Source of the DNA: Chrysemys picta bellii
Lineage: Eukaryota > Chordata > Testudines > Emydidae
Assembly (NCBI RefSeq): GCF_011386835.1
Contig: NC_088792.1
Coordinates: forward strand, 216,910,394 to 216,974,393
Length of the DNA stretch: 64,000 nucleotides
Reading direction: 5' to 3'
The stretch's first letter is position 1; the number at the start of each line of letters is the position of its first letter. The position numbers and the translations under genes are program-made. The notes under the pieces are model-generated. The model was not told the origin of the DNA, did no database searches, and saw only the letters and a list, made by a program, of their open reading frames with translations. Shown one piece after another: positions 1-10,392 of this stretch.

Positions 1-827
1 GGGGGAGGGTGTGTGGTGGGGCGATTACCCCACACCCAGAGAGACTGGGCTGCGGCAGGCCTAGGCGCCTGCGTAGACGCGCGGCCAATCAGGAGAGGGC
101 TTACCGGGAGCCAATAAGAAGGCAGATTGGAGCCAGCCAATCAGGGCCCGGCTTAGCCATATAAAAGGCTGCCCAGAGCAGGAGCAGTCAGTCTGTCCCA
201 GGCCTTCAGAGGGGAAGGTCTGTCTCCAGAGCTGGGAGGCCAGCACCACGGACAGCGCAGTGCAGGCCAGCCTGAGAGAGTGGGAGAAGGCCCCACTCCA
301 TAGCCTGCTAGGCGGCAGGCCTGGGAGGAGGAGGCCTAGTGTAATGAAGGGCTGTTGGGGAAGCGGTCCAGAGGGATAGTCAGAGGAGGAAAGAGAAGGA
401 AGACAGGGAGACTGTCACCCGAGGGCCTCTGGACCGGGACTCAGAGTAGTGGGTGGGCCTGAGTCGTGTCCCCCCCCTCCTTTTCCCCCCTTTGTTTGCT
501 GTGCTACCCCACGCACAGCCACGGGCCGCAGGGAGCGGCCGGTCAGAACCACACCAGGTCCTGGACGGTGAGGATCGGACTCGAAGGTGTGGGGCTGTTG
601 TTTATACCCCCCCCCCGGAAGGGGGTGTGAAGAGGCAAAAGGGACACTGTCAGAGGACAGTGCTCCAGAAGAGGACTCCGTACATTGAGGGTGACGCAAG
701 TCCGCGCACCCAACGCAGGTGGAACGACAGGCGGGACGCCACCCGAAGAGGCGCCCTACTGGTTCGAGCCAATTCCCCAAGACGACCAGGAGGAGGCGCC
801 ACAGCGGTGAGCTACTACCCTGTCACA
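1..827 (+). mobile_element. Gypsy-like LTR with upstream polypurine tract
   Basis: The window opens with a purine run (1-9) immediately before TGTGTGG at position 10, and the unit ends with TGTCACA at 827, where CR1 sequence begins. A purine run followed by TG is how a 3' LTR starts, and the Gypsy remnant at 30.4 kb shows nearly the same junction. The LTR is about 818 bp. It carries three CCAAT boxes (85, 111, 137) and a TATA box (160-166), which look like the pol II promoter of its U3. Since the purine tract is retained, the internal part of the element may lie just left of the window. No coding capacity is inside. The superfamily call rests on the tract and the terminal sequences, not on a database match. 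Confidence 0.7.
85..167 (+). promoter_or_regulatory. LTR promoter: three CCAAT boxes plus TATA
   Basis: CCAAT pentamers start at 85, 111 and 137, exactly 26 bp apart, and TATAAAAG starts at 160. Transcription would begin near 190. Spacing and orientation fit an NF-Y driven LTR promoter. Activity is inference. Confidence 0.6.
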
Positions 828-1424
828 GATGTATTAACAGGTGTGTTATGAGCAAGACACGAGAAGTCATTCTTCCGCTCTACTCTGCTCTGGTTAGGCC
901 TCAGCTGGAGTATTGTGTCCAGTTCTGGGCACCGCATTTTAAAAAAGACGTGGAGAAATTGGAGCGGGTCCAGAGAAGAGCAACAAGAATGATTAAAGGT
1001 CTTGAGAACATGACCTATGAAGGAAGGCTGAAAGAATTGGGTTTGTTTAGTTTGGAAAAGAGAAGACTGAGAGGGGACATGATAGCAGTTTTCAGGTATT
1101 TAAAAGGGTGTCATAAGGAGGAGGGAGAAAACTTGTTCACCTTAGCCTCTAAGGATAGAACCAGAAGCAATGGGTTTAAACTGCAGCAAGGGAGGTCTAG
1201 GTTGGACATTAGGAAAAAGTTCCTAACTGTCAGGGTGGTTAAACACTGGAATAAATTGCCTAGGGAGGTTGTGGAATCTCCATCTCTGGAGATATTTAAG
1301 AGTAGGTTAGATAAATGTCTATCAGGGATGGTCTAGACAGTATTTGGTCCTGCCATGCAGGCAGGGGACTGGACTCGATGACCTCTCGAGGTCCCTTCCA
1401 GTCCTAGAATGTATGCATCTATGA
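828..1424 (+). pseudogene. CR1 LINE 3' fragment (end of reverse transcriptase ORF2)
   Basis: An open frame runs to the stop at 1334-1336 and encodes the C-terminal part of CR1 ORF2: the [19 protein letters not shown] block, the [11 protein letters not shown] block, then the basic [14 protein letters not shown] region and the terminal [16 protein letters not shown] segment. This part lies downstream of the catalytic palm. The 3' UTR follows, with the CR1 hallmark (gatgacctctcgaggtccct) and the tail of ATCTATGA-like repeats near 1410-1424. The coding part has no stop or frameshift, so the insertion is fairly young. It is 5' truncated, or interrupted by the LTR that ends at 827. Confidence 0.92.
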
Positions 1425-1470
1425 AAGCTGTTTGAGGAGGCACAGCCTTCCCCAGCCTATTATACGTGCC

Positions 1471-1671
1471 ACCCATGGAGAGGTCACTGATACAGAGCAA
1501 TGTGGATGGCCTGGTAAACTGGGCACAAGCAAACTGGGCACAAGCAAACAATATGCATTTAAATATAATCAGATGTAAAAGTATACATCTATGAACAAAG
1601 AATACAGACCATACTTACATGTGGGGTGACTCCATCTTGGGAAGCAGTGACTCTGGAAAGGACTTGGGGGT
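1471..1671 (+). mobile_element. CR1 LINE fragment, left part split by LTR
   Basis: Translated in pieces this gives the CR1 ORF2 region around SDLERSLIQS, GLVNWAQANNMHFN and WGDSILGSSDSGKDLGV. It lies upstream of the segment found at 828-1424 in the family order. It stops at the GGGGT target site at 1667-1671 and resumes at 2413, so one CR1 copy was interrupted by the LTR at 1672-2407. Flank 1425-1470 is not assigned. Confidence 0.85.
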
Positions 1672-2407
1672 TGAGATGCTACTCCCCATATTCTTCATAA
1701 AATATTATGATATGAATATGGCATATCTAAGATGTATTCTATGCAAGATGGGTCATGTGAGATATTGGAAAGGTTATGATTTACTGAATATGATTATCCT
1801 GTTTGTATGCATGTATCATTTCTGTATCTGAAGTTAGGTATATGGACTATGTATCAATTACGAAAGTGTTTGCACCTGGGGAATGCCCACCAGACAAAAG
1901 GCAATCAGTATTAAGTTTAGTTTGTGTGTTTGCTTTATTTGCTCAATAATCTGCTCTGATCTGTTTGCTATCTCTTATAATCACTGAAAATCTATCCTTT
2001 GTAGTTAATAAACTTATTTTGTTTTCTCTTAACTAGTTTGTGCAATTCATGAGGGGAGGGGCAAAAAGCTGTGCATACTGTCCTCCACATTGAGGGAGGG
2101 AGCGAATTTCATAAGCTTACGCTGGACAATTTTCTGTGAAGCGCAAGACAATACAATTTTGGGTTTACACTCAGAGAGGGTGTGCACTTGAGTGCTGGGC
2201 AATTCCCGAGCTGAGTCTTCCTGCGCAGAGCTGATCTGTGTGTTTCTGCAGCTGGGTGTGGCCCTACCTGCGTGTATGCTGGAGGAGGCTTGAGGGCCTG
2301 GCTGAGCAGGGCAGTGTAAGGGAACCCTAACTAGTAGAACCAGTGGGCTCAGTGGTACCCCAGTACATCAGATGGCACCCCGAAGGAGGGGGAGGTAACC
2401 CGTCACA
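1672..2407 (+). mobile_element. ERV-like solo LTR inserted in CR1 (TSD GGGGT)
   Basis: A 736-bp unit begins TGAGATGC and ends CCGTCACA. It is flanked by the perfect 5-bp duplication GGGGT (1667-1671 and 2408-2412), and the CR1 sequence is continuous once it is removed. A polyadenylation signal AATAAA lies at 2007-2012, as expected of the LTR R region. No internal viral genes are present, so it is a solo LTR left by recombination. Five-base duplications are typical of ERV integrases, though some Gypsy elements also give them. Sequence around the polyadenylation signal matches the LTR at 52042. Confidence 0.85.
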
Positions 2408-2412
2408 GGGGT

Positions 2413-2540
2413 CATGATGGATAATCAGCTGAACATGAGCTCTCAGTGGGGCACTGCAGCCAAAAGAGCTAATGTGATGCTTGGATGTATAAACGGGAAT
2501 ATTGAGAGTATGAATAGGGATGTTATACTGGGGGCGGGGG
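2413..2540 (+). mobile_element. CR1 LINE fragment, right part after LTR insertion
   Basis: This continues the CR1 ORF2 of 1471-1671 with MMDNQLNMSSQWGTAAKRAN and MLGCINGNIES-like sequence. It decays at about 2535, where a G/C-rich region begins. It is the right half of the copy opened by the LTR at 1672-2407. Confidence 0.85.
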
Positions 2541-2884
2541 GTGTCACACACTTGGTATCTTGTGTAGGTGAGCTTATTGCACACACCTGGGGCTCCTTGG
2601 ATCCCTCCATTTTCCCACTTCCCTTTATGCCACCCTTCCATCCCCCCTATTCAGGTACTCCCTTGAGGTCCCCCCATTCCCATCCTGCCAGGGGTTCAGA
2701 ATGTCCCCCATTCTTCCTCCCCATACCAAGGCTGCCTATTCTCCGCCCCTTCCCCATCCCCCCCCGCCAGAGGCTGTGTGCCCATTCTTCTCCCAATCTC
2801 CTCATTCAAGGGTGCCTCCATTCACCCCCCCCCACGACAGGACCTCTTTGTGTGCCTCTATTGCCCTTTTTCCCTCCATGCCCA
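2541..2884. other. C-rich unassigned stretch
   Basis: This is pyrimidine-rich DNA with many CCCC runs. Open frames here are low-complexity Pro/Ser strings with no recognisable domain. It separates two CR1 fragments of opposite orientation. Confidence 0.5.
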
Positions 2885-3335
2885 ACCCTTCTTGAACTGT
2901 GGACACCAGAACTGAACACAGTATTCCAGTAGCAGCCACACCAGTGCCAAATGCAGAGATAAAATAACCTCTCTCTTCCTACTTGAGATTCCCCTGTTTA
3001 TGCATCTAAGGATCACATTAGCCCTTTTGGCCATAGCGTTGCACTGGGAGTTTATGTTCAGCTGATTATCCATCACGACCCCCAAATCTTTTTCTGAGTC
3101 ACTGCTTCCCAGAATAGAGTCCCACATCCTGTAAGTAGGGCCTACAGTCTTTGTTCCTAGATATGAACATTTACATTTAGCTATATTAAAGTGCATAGTG
3201 TTTGCTTTCACCCAGTTTACCAGCCAATCCAGATCGCTCTGTATCAGTGACCTGTCCTCTTCATTATTTACTGCTCCCCCAATTTTTGTGTCATCTGCAA
3301 ACTTTGTCAGTGATTATTTTCTTTCTTTCAGGACC
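2885..3335 (-). pseudogene. CR1 LINE fragment, minus strand
   Basis: On the minus strand an open frame (3211 down to 2858) encodes CR1 ORF2 blocks in family order: MHFNIAKCKC, WDSILGSSDSEKDLGVVMDN, CINRGISSRKREVILSL and [15 protein letters not shown]. Upstream sequence to about 3335 matches the preceding CR1 region (SDLERSLIQSDLDWL-like). This is a separate insertion from the plus-strand CR1 next to it, carrying the same ORF2 segment in the opposite direction. Both ends are truncated. Confidence 0.9.
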
Positions 3336-3937
3336 AATTCCGATGGAACCCTACCAGAAACAAACTTTTGGTTTTGTGGAACCTTGTTTTTTCAACATTT
3401 AAATTTTGGTCTACATTAGAATTGACATTCACTTTTGACTTCTGAGGTGCTGTGCTCAAAACATGGGGCCCTGGTCCTGCAATCAGATCCACATGGTGGA
3501 TCTTCGCAATCATACAGAGATTGAAGTCAATGGAGCTCAGCACAGTTGCAGAAGTCCACTTAGACATGTCCAGTTGCAGGATCATGCCCATAGTTATATG
3601 ATCCGCATATCAAATTGTGATGAAATTAAAAGTGGCTATGCCTACATTATTTAGTTTTCAAAGCATTACGTTTCTATATTTCTTAAATTCTACATGCGCC
3701 TCCTAAGTTAGGCCAAAGATACATGATTGTGACTTCCAACAGAGCCCCAGTTGCATGACACTCTTTGCAGTAACTGTTATATCTTGTATTTAATTGCCTG
3801 TAAAACTTGCTGCTAATAGAATGTAAAATATTACTATAAAGTATAGTCTGAATTACAATTAAAAACACTACTAAGTATAAATTACCTATTTATCTATCAA
3901 TTTTCAAATTTAATTATCTTCAAACCAAAGTCAAACA
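3336..3937. repeat. Unassigned DNA with one ancient dispersed repeat
   Basis: About 3465-3600 is a degraded copy of an old amniote repeat recognised by 'cctgcaatcaga', 'gaagtcaatggagctcag' and 'gttgcaggatcat'. Similar copies occur at 9.1, 10.6, 28.0, 42.0 and 60.4 kb. The rest shows no gene and no clear element. Confidence 0.45.
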
Positions 3938-3945
3938 TATGGGAT

Positions 3946-4460
3946 TAGGGTTGCCAGGCATCCATTTTTCAACCAGAACGCCCAGTCAAAAAGGGACCCT
4001 TGTGGCTCCGGTCAGCACTGCTAAAAGTCCAGGCACTGCCTGCCCTGGCTCCGCGCAGCTCCTAGAAGCAGCCGGCATGTCCAGCTCCTAGGTGCAGGGG
4101 TCCACCCCAAGCACTGGCTCCGCAGCTCCCGCACCCCAACACCCTGCCCCAGCCTGGAGCCCCCTCCTGCACTCTGAAACCCTCAGCCCAGAGCCCCCTC
4201 CTCCACCTTGAGCCCCCCATCGTTGGCCCTACCCCAGAGCCCACACCCCCAGCTGGAGCCCTCACCCCTTCCCACACCCCAACCCCCTGGCCCAGGCCTG
4301 TGAAAGTGAGTGAGGGTGGGGGTTGGGGAAGAGCAAGCAACAGAGGGAGAGGGAATGGAGTGAGAAGGGGTGGACAGAGGTGTGGCTTTGGGGAAGGGGC
4401 GGGGAAGGGAGCAGGGCAAGGTTGTTTGGTTTTTATGCAATTAGAAAGTTGGCAACCCTA
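3946..4460. mobile_element. Non-autonomous hAT-type element, TSD TATGGGAT
   Basis: A 515-bp unit has terminal inverted repeats TAGGGTTGCCA and TGGCAACCCTA. It is flanked by the perfect 8-bp duplication TATGGGAT (3938-3945 and 4461-4468), the length made by hAT transposases. The interior is GC-rich and encodes no transposase, so it would have been mobilised in trans. The same termini occur at 56641-56761. Confidence 0.85.
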
Positions 4461-4556
4461 TATGGGATGAATGCCTAAAATGTCCAAGTTTTAAAAGTTA
4501 GCCATTTTCCTTCTGAGTATAACAGATCAAACATAAACAAATTTGTTGGTCTAGTC

Positions 4557-4888
4557 CAGTGGTTCTCAAACTAGGGCCACCGCTTGTTCAGGGAAAGCCC
4601 CTGGTGGGCCGGACCAGTTTGTTTACCTGCTGCATCCACAGGTTCGGCCAATTGCGGCTTCCACTGGCCGTGGTTCGCTGCTCCAGGCCAATGAGGGCTG
4701 CAGGAAGCGGCGTGGGCCGAGGGACGTGTTGGCCGCCCTTCCTGCAGCCCCCATTGGCCTGGAGCGGAGAACTGCGGCCAGTGGGAACCGCAATCGGCCA
4801 AACCTGCGGACGCAGCAGGTAAACAAACCAGCCCGGCCCGCCAGGGGCTTTCCCAGAACAAGCGGCGGCCCTAGTTTGAGAACCACTG
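4557..4888. mobile_element. Palindromic hAT-type element, TSD GTCTAGTC
   Basis: This 332-bp element is almost entirely one long inverted repeat. It starts CAGTGGTTCTCAAACTAGGG, ends with the complement, and the two halves meet near 4722. The 8-bp duplication GTCTAGTC is perfect (4549-4556 and 4889-4896). The TTCTCAAAC terminus is typical of vertebrate hAT non-autonomous families. Open frames on both strands are mirror images of each other and are not genes. Confidence 0.9.
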
Positions 4889-4896
4889 GTCTAGTC

Positions 4897-6131
4897 TAAG
4901 AAGCTAAACAGCTAAAACAAATCCAATTAAATACTGCAAAAAAATTAAACTTTAAACATTTACTCCTACACTGACAGCTTATATGCCATGTTTCACCCTA
5001 GAGTTAATTTTTTATGACCAAGTGGCAAACCCCCAAAAGGAGAATTTATAGTAGAAGTAAGTCACTGTTTCAGGATGTTGGACAGCAGCTGTCAAGGCTT
5101 TTCCCACATTATTTCCATTTATAATCTGGAGGCTGGAAATAAGTGTCACTTGATTGTTAATATGCCATGTCATTTGTCTTACTTTTTTTATTCTGCTATC
5201 TCAGTACACTTTGCTTACTTGCCCTTTAACCTAACTGCAAGATTTACTGCATCTAGACAGAAATATTAATTGACAGAAGCAGTGCCTTGGAGACTAAGTG
5301 GCACAGTAGGTTAGTGCCCAAGCCTTTCACATCTGGAAACCTACAGTAAGTTAAAATTCTGCTGGGGTCACAAGTGACAATAAACTTGACTGAATATTTG
5401 TCACATCACACACTCAACACACAAGTTGCTATAAGTGACCAGAATAGGACTGGAATACTAAGTTGCATTGCCAACCTGTTTTGAAAAGAAGTGGGAATAG
5501 CACCTGCCTGCACCTTTCTTGACACTTTTATTCAATCACAGATTAAGTAGGATTTAATAATAATCACAGTGCACATTAAAAATGTATATGAAGAAAAGGG
5601 TAATAATTAAATTCTCGTCCAAGCACTTGTCATCTTGAGTATGTTCCCACAATGCTCTCAAAATCATCTCTTCACACTTCATTCAAGTCCAAAATCATGT
5701 AGCTTATTCTTCTTGCTTTACCTTATTTGCAGTGTCTTTCACAGCATTTTGCACCAAAGTTGCTAAATATAAATGGGGGGGGGAATCTTGTGCCAATTTC
5801 TAAGCAGTCAAGAAGGGTTTGGACTCCTGGAGTGAGCTAATTCTTCATTGGATAGGAAATGGCACTGACTCAGGTCTTTCCTAATGTCCTTGCAATACAT
5901 AAATAGGTTTTATTAGTACTTTAAGCAAAAATGGAAAAGCCAAGTATCTCACTCCTTTTTCTCATAAAGAAGTTGAAACTGAGCAAACACACATAAAAAT
6001 ATCATTTTCAACATTCTAAAAGAAATTATATTAGTCAGCATGTCAGAGGAAGAAGGTTTACAACATTTCTCACCTGTTCTTTGCTGCTTTTGGCAAGAAG
6101 TCAGGGTAATTAATTACTACAGCTTTTCAAA
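4897..6131. other. Unassigned AT-rich DNA
   Basis: No gene, exon or complete mobile element was recognised. A short segment near 5290-5350 (ggcacagtaggttagtgccc) vaguely resembles the start of a tRNA-derived SINE but lacks clear A and B boxes. Confidence 0.5.
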
Positions 6132-6133
6132 TA

Positions 6134-6661
6134 CAGTAAAGGCTGTGCTATCTGGCCCTTTACCAACTGGAAAGCTCTAGAAACTGGCATTTCTGATATC
6201 TCCCAATACAAATCTTCAATCTAGGAACCAGGACGGATGCCGAAGCTATTTGGGACCCGAGTATTTCCAAGAGCAGTCGGACTACGCTAGAGTTAGCCAA
6301 GAAGAGCAGAATGCTGTTCTTTCTGTTTGTATCTGCCATTGTGATCAGTCGGTTTATTACTCAGTGTATTGTCATGTGTTTATCATAAAATATCAACACC
6401 ACCGTACCATTATGGCATCCAAAATACCAACAAAAAGCAAAGGAGAAATGCATAAAAGAGTTGTGTTGACATTAAAACAGAAAATAGATATATGTACACA
6501 TCCTGAAAAGGGCGAGAATAGAAATGTTTATTCATTTTATTGTATTCTAATTCTTTGAAAATTGGTAATCCATTGGTAAGTATAACTCTTAGTTAACTTG
6601 AATTTTTGACTAACTGGCACCCCCTATTCCCCCAACATGCCGGATAACAAAGCATTTACTG
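6134..6661 (+). mobile_element. Tigger/pogo-like mariner, internally deleted
   Basis: Terminal inverted repeats begin CAGTAAAGGCTGTGCTATCT on the left and end AAAGCATTTACTG on the right. Each is next to a TA dinucleotide (6132-6133 and 6662-6663), the duplication made by Tc1/mariner elements. The 528-bp interior keeps the first residues of a transposase from ATG 6412: [11 protein letters not shown], then a segment like the N-terminal helix-turn-helix of Tigger ([11 protein letters not shown]). The frame then runs into unrelated sequence, so most of the transposase, including the catalytic domain, is missing. Confidence 0.8.
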
Positions 6662-6663
6662 TA

Positions 6664-7121
6664 TTGGTTTACAAAAACTTGGATTATTTTATAGCTATGA
6701 TAAAACTATGAACATAATCATGTGCAGTGGTAAATAACTCCTACTCTGGTCTTTGATCAACTATTCCATTCACTACTTACCTTGCAATGTACTCTGTATC
6801 ACCTGCTTTGGAGAGAGTATCTTGGGAGTTAAACTAGACGATTTTATGAAAGTGATCAGTGTAAAGGTTTTTGTTTCACCATCTTAAGTGAAATGTTTTA
6901 ATTTTTTTCAAAAATTGACAAGACCAGTTTTAACCAACTTTATTAAATACTCCCAAATGGTTTATATCAACCAACTGTGTACTTTACCAGTACAGTAATC
7001 TCTATCCCTAATGAGGGAGGAAAGCCCTGTATTTAAAGACTTCAGTTCCTGCCTGCCTCCAAGGAGACTATTTCCCAGAGCAGTTATGAGCCAGCTCCTA
7101 GCTTCTCCCCTGCTCTGTATC
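6664..7121. other. Unassigned AT-rich DNA
   Basis: No gene or complete repeat was recognised between the Tigger relic and the next hAT element. Confidence 0.5.
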
Positions 7122-7129
7122 TTCTAGGG

Positions 7130-7488
7130 CAGGGGTTCTCAACCTTTTTCTTTCTGAGGCCAACCCCAAAATGCTATAAAAACTCCATGGCCTTCCTGTG
7201 CCACAACAACTGTTCTTCTGCATATCCAGTAGATTAAAAGCCATGACCGGCATTAGGGGGTAGCAAACAGGGCAATGGCCTCGCAACGCTAAGTTGCTCA
7301 GGCTTTGGCTTCAGACCCATGGGGCAGGGTTCAGGTGTCAGCCCCATGCAGCGGGGCTCAGGCTTTGGCTTTCTACCCTGGGCCCCAATGACTAACGCTG
7401 GCCCTGCTCTATGGTTTAATTTGGCGGACCCCCTGAAACGTGCTTGCGGCCCCCCAAGGGGCCTCGGACTCCTGGTTGAGAACTACTA
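7130..7488. mobile_element. Non-autonomous hAT-type element, old
   Basis: The element starts CAGGGGTTCTCAACC and ends GGTTGAGAACTACTA. The flanking octamers TTCTAGGG (7122-7129) and TTTTAGGG (7489-7496) match at seven of eight positions. The imperfect duplication and decayed right terminus suggest an older copy. The interior has GC-rich direct repeats of 'ctcaggctttggctt' at about 7297 and 7350 and no transposase. Confidence 0.8.
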
Positions 7489-7496
7489 TTTTAGGG

Positions 7497-8050
7497 GTCA
7501 AGTCCAATCCTTCCCATCTTACTTCATTAGAAGGGAACTAATTTTATACAGCTAACTTCCTATTCACTAAACTGGCCTCCAGCACCCTCAAAGTTTGCTG
7601 TCAACTTCAGATTATTAAGGTCTTGATCCTACAAATTCTTGCACAAAGCATATAATGGCGTGCAAAGTTGTTGTGCTCAAGTGTACGTAGGACTACTTGT
7701 AGACACAAGTAAGGTTAAGTGTAGGCTTAGTCCTCCATGCTGAGAGGTAGTAAGCATCCAATATGCCCACTCCCCTACTTTCAAGTACATACTGTAAAAG
7801 TGGATTGCATATGTAGAGAACAGGTGACTCAGAAGAGACCTGGGTGTATATGTAATCCTCAATTATCCCTTTCCCCCCCCCCTCTTAGGTCTTATGCCTG
7901 CTACTAGGCAACAGAATTTTGGCAGCCAAGTAGTAGCTCATTTACTAATGAAGAATCAATTTCTTCTGTGCTCCTTGTCCTCCTCCTCATTATTTACCTT
8001 TTATTTACATGCACAGTACTCTATACTTACACTGTGCAGGTTCAGACCCT
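7497..8050. other. Unassigned DNA
   Basis: No gene or complete repeat was recognised. Confidence 0.5.
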
Positions 8051-8249
8051 TAGGCTATGTCTTCACTGCAAAAGAAAAAAGTTTTTTTACATCAAGATAG
8101 CTAATTTGAGATGGCTCTCTCAATGTGAAACCTTAGTGGAGAAAAGGCACAAGTGGAGGGCATAGAGTTGACCTTTACTAGCCACATCAAGGTAAAAACT
8201 ACCTGTGCCTTCTTTTCACTAGGACTTTGCATCAAGACCGCTATCTCAC

Positions 8250-8284
<35 letters not shown>

Positions 8285-8310
8285 ACATCTTTTTAACAGT
8301 GAAGATAAAG
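8051..8310. repeat. Fold-back MITE-like repeat with 30-bp A run
   Basis: Ends are inverted: 'tcttcactgcaaaa' on the left and 'ttttaacagtgaaga' on the right. A run of 30 A occupies 8253-8282 inside the right arm. This layout fits a small DNA-transposon derivative whose internal A tract expanded. The family is not identified. Confidence 0.5.
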
Positions 8311-10201
8311 TCTGAGTGATTGAGACGTTCCTAAGCAACAACTGACAGAAGATGCAATGCCACATTCTTAGTGGTATTGTAGGTTTATAATTCACAATCT
8401 AATACTGACTTTACAAATTAAACATGACTGAAGAGCAGATATAGCTTTGTAAAAGACATTCCTTCCTTACTCTTATTGACTACTTTCAGGTCCTGAAGTC
8501 CCTACCTGTATGATCTCTTCACTCCTTTGGATTTGTCAATACTTTTTGGCAACATATGAGCTTCAAATTCTTCTTGGCACCTAAGTAGAAGAAGAGATCA
8601 AGAGCTGAGGCAGTGAAGAGGGTTCTTTTCTGTCACAAACTCTAGTCTGTGTCAAGTTATAATGTTACTTGATATTTTATGTGTTTGAATATATGTTTAT
8701 ATGTTGGTCTTGGCAACTATTGTGAGGCAAAGAGGACAGTGGCAAGTGCAATTTTTTAACTACCGTCATGGAAATTCCATATTTCCCACTAAGAGCATAA
8801 CATTTCTTTAAACAAGTTGTTACAAATGCATTTAGCTTCAAGTATACTGGTAGATTTGCCATTCTTTTAGGGGCGATAGTAAAAATTACTTACCAAAAGG
8901 TTGAGTATCTGTTGTAGTTAACATTACAATTTATTCATGAGTCTGAATAAAACTTAAATGTTATAATAAAATGGATTCATGAATATTTTAATAAATTTTA
9001 GTAGAAAGTGGCTGAAGTCTGATGTAAGTGTTTTTAGAATAGCATTTAGATTATTCTTATTGTTAAATACTTGCAAACATAGGATCCAATTCTGCACCCA
9101 TTAAATCAATTGGAATTCAGAGGGATTTTGTGTGATTTTCACCATTCAAGTAGTGCAAAACAGACTCAAATCCAGCTTAAGCAGCTATCTAAGAATTTCT
9201 CTGCCAGGGGTATAGGGCTATTGAAATGGCTTCTATACCATGCCTACCTTACAGCCCCCATTTAGGAGGATGGTTTGGGGAAAAGCAAGCATATCCTAGC
9301 AGTTGTTACAGTTACCATAATGACTTAATGGGGCATTATGCAGCCTGAGTAAGCTGGAATAGTCTTTGGATCCTAAAGAGCCCTATATAGTAAAAGTTTT
9401 TAATAAAAGCTCGTAGAAGGCTGCAAAACAGGATTTTTTTTCCCCTGGAAACCTAATCAGCAAATTAATCTATGCTAAGAAGTGGTTTTGCCAGTTCTGT
9501 AGTGCAATTCTGTACAGATTCAAAAACTCATTAAATCTGATTAAACACAATTAAAACTACATTTTACAGTGTTGTAGAAGCTTTTCTTAAATTTTAATGC
9601 AAGCCAGTATACAGTAGTAGTGTGGAAGAACTTATGAAAGGCAGCAGTTATGATATTCCTGGCTAGTATTCCTTCTCTCAACACAAGGAAATTTGATCTT
9701 CAGACATGGTGTCTTGGCTGCCTACACTCTCATCCATGCAGTAGGATGGTAGTATATTCTGTCAGAAAGTGCAATTGACAGTTTCTAGGGCACAAGTGTC
9801 CAGCAGAGACATGTTTAGACAGACTGCATAATAGTGCAAATGATATCTCTTCTGCAATATCTGTCTATAATAGCCATTCTGTATGGTTACCATATGCCCC
9901 TTTACTTCTAATCAATTGTTGTTGATTCCTATAAGCCTAAAAGGAATGAATTGTCAATAAAGAAAAATAGTACTTATAACAGCCAAGTCAGATTGTACTG
10001 CAGTGGGCATTTGAGAAACACATTAAGACCATATGATTGATATAATGACAGACACTTCTATTGTGAGTTAACAGACGTAAATTCTTGTGATGAGGTTGTA
10101 AATAACACAAAAGCTGTTTTGAATTTTTTTTAAAAGCTTCCAGACCAGAAAAACAAGGTGAGGTATGTGAAGACAAGAGACACAAATATATCAGAGGCAT
10201 A
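8311..10201. other. Unassigned AT-rich DNA with old repeat
   Basis: No gene was recognised. About 9080-9190 is a degraded copy of the ancient dispersed repeat also seen at 3.5 kb ('ccaattctgcacccattaaat'). The rest looks like ordinary intergenic sequence. Confidence 0.45.
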
Positions 10202-10209
10202 CCATATGC

Positions 10210-10384
10210 CAGTGGTTTTCAACCTCTTTACCATGGTGGGCCGCATATGCAGCTCTCTATGTATTATGTGGGCCACATTGACAAAATATATACTATCTGT
10301 ATGGCCCTGAGGATGTCACATGGGCTGCAGCTATGTGTTGATTGATCCACAAGCAGCCCAAGGTCCGGAGGCGGAGAACCACTG
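10210..10384. mobile_element. Short hAT-type element, old
   Basis: The 175-bp unit has termini CAGTGGTTTTCAACC and GGAGAACCACTG. Flanking octamers CCATATGC and CTGTATAC agree at five of eight positions, so the duplication is decayed. There is no coding capacity. Confidence 0.7.
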
Positions 10385-10392
10385 CTGTATAC

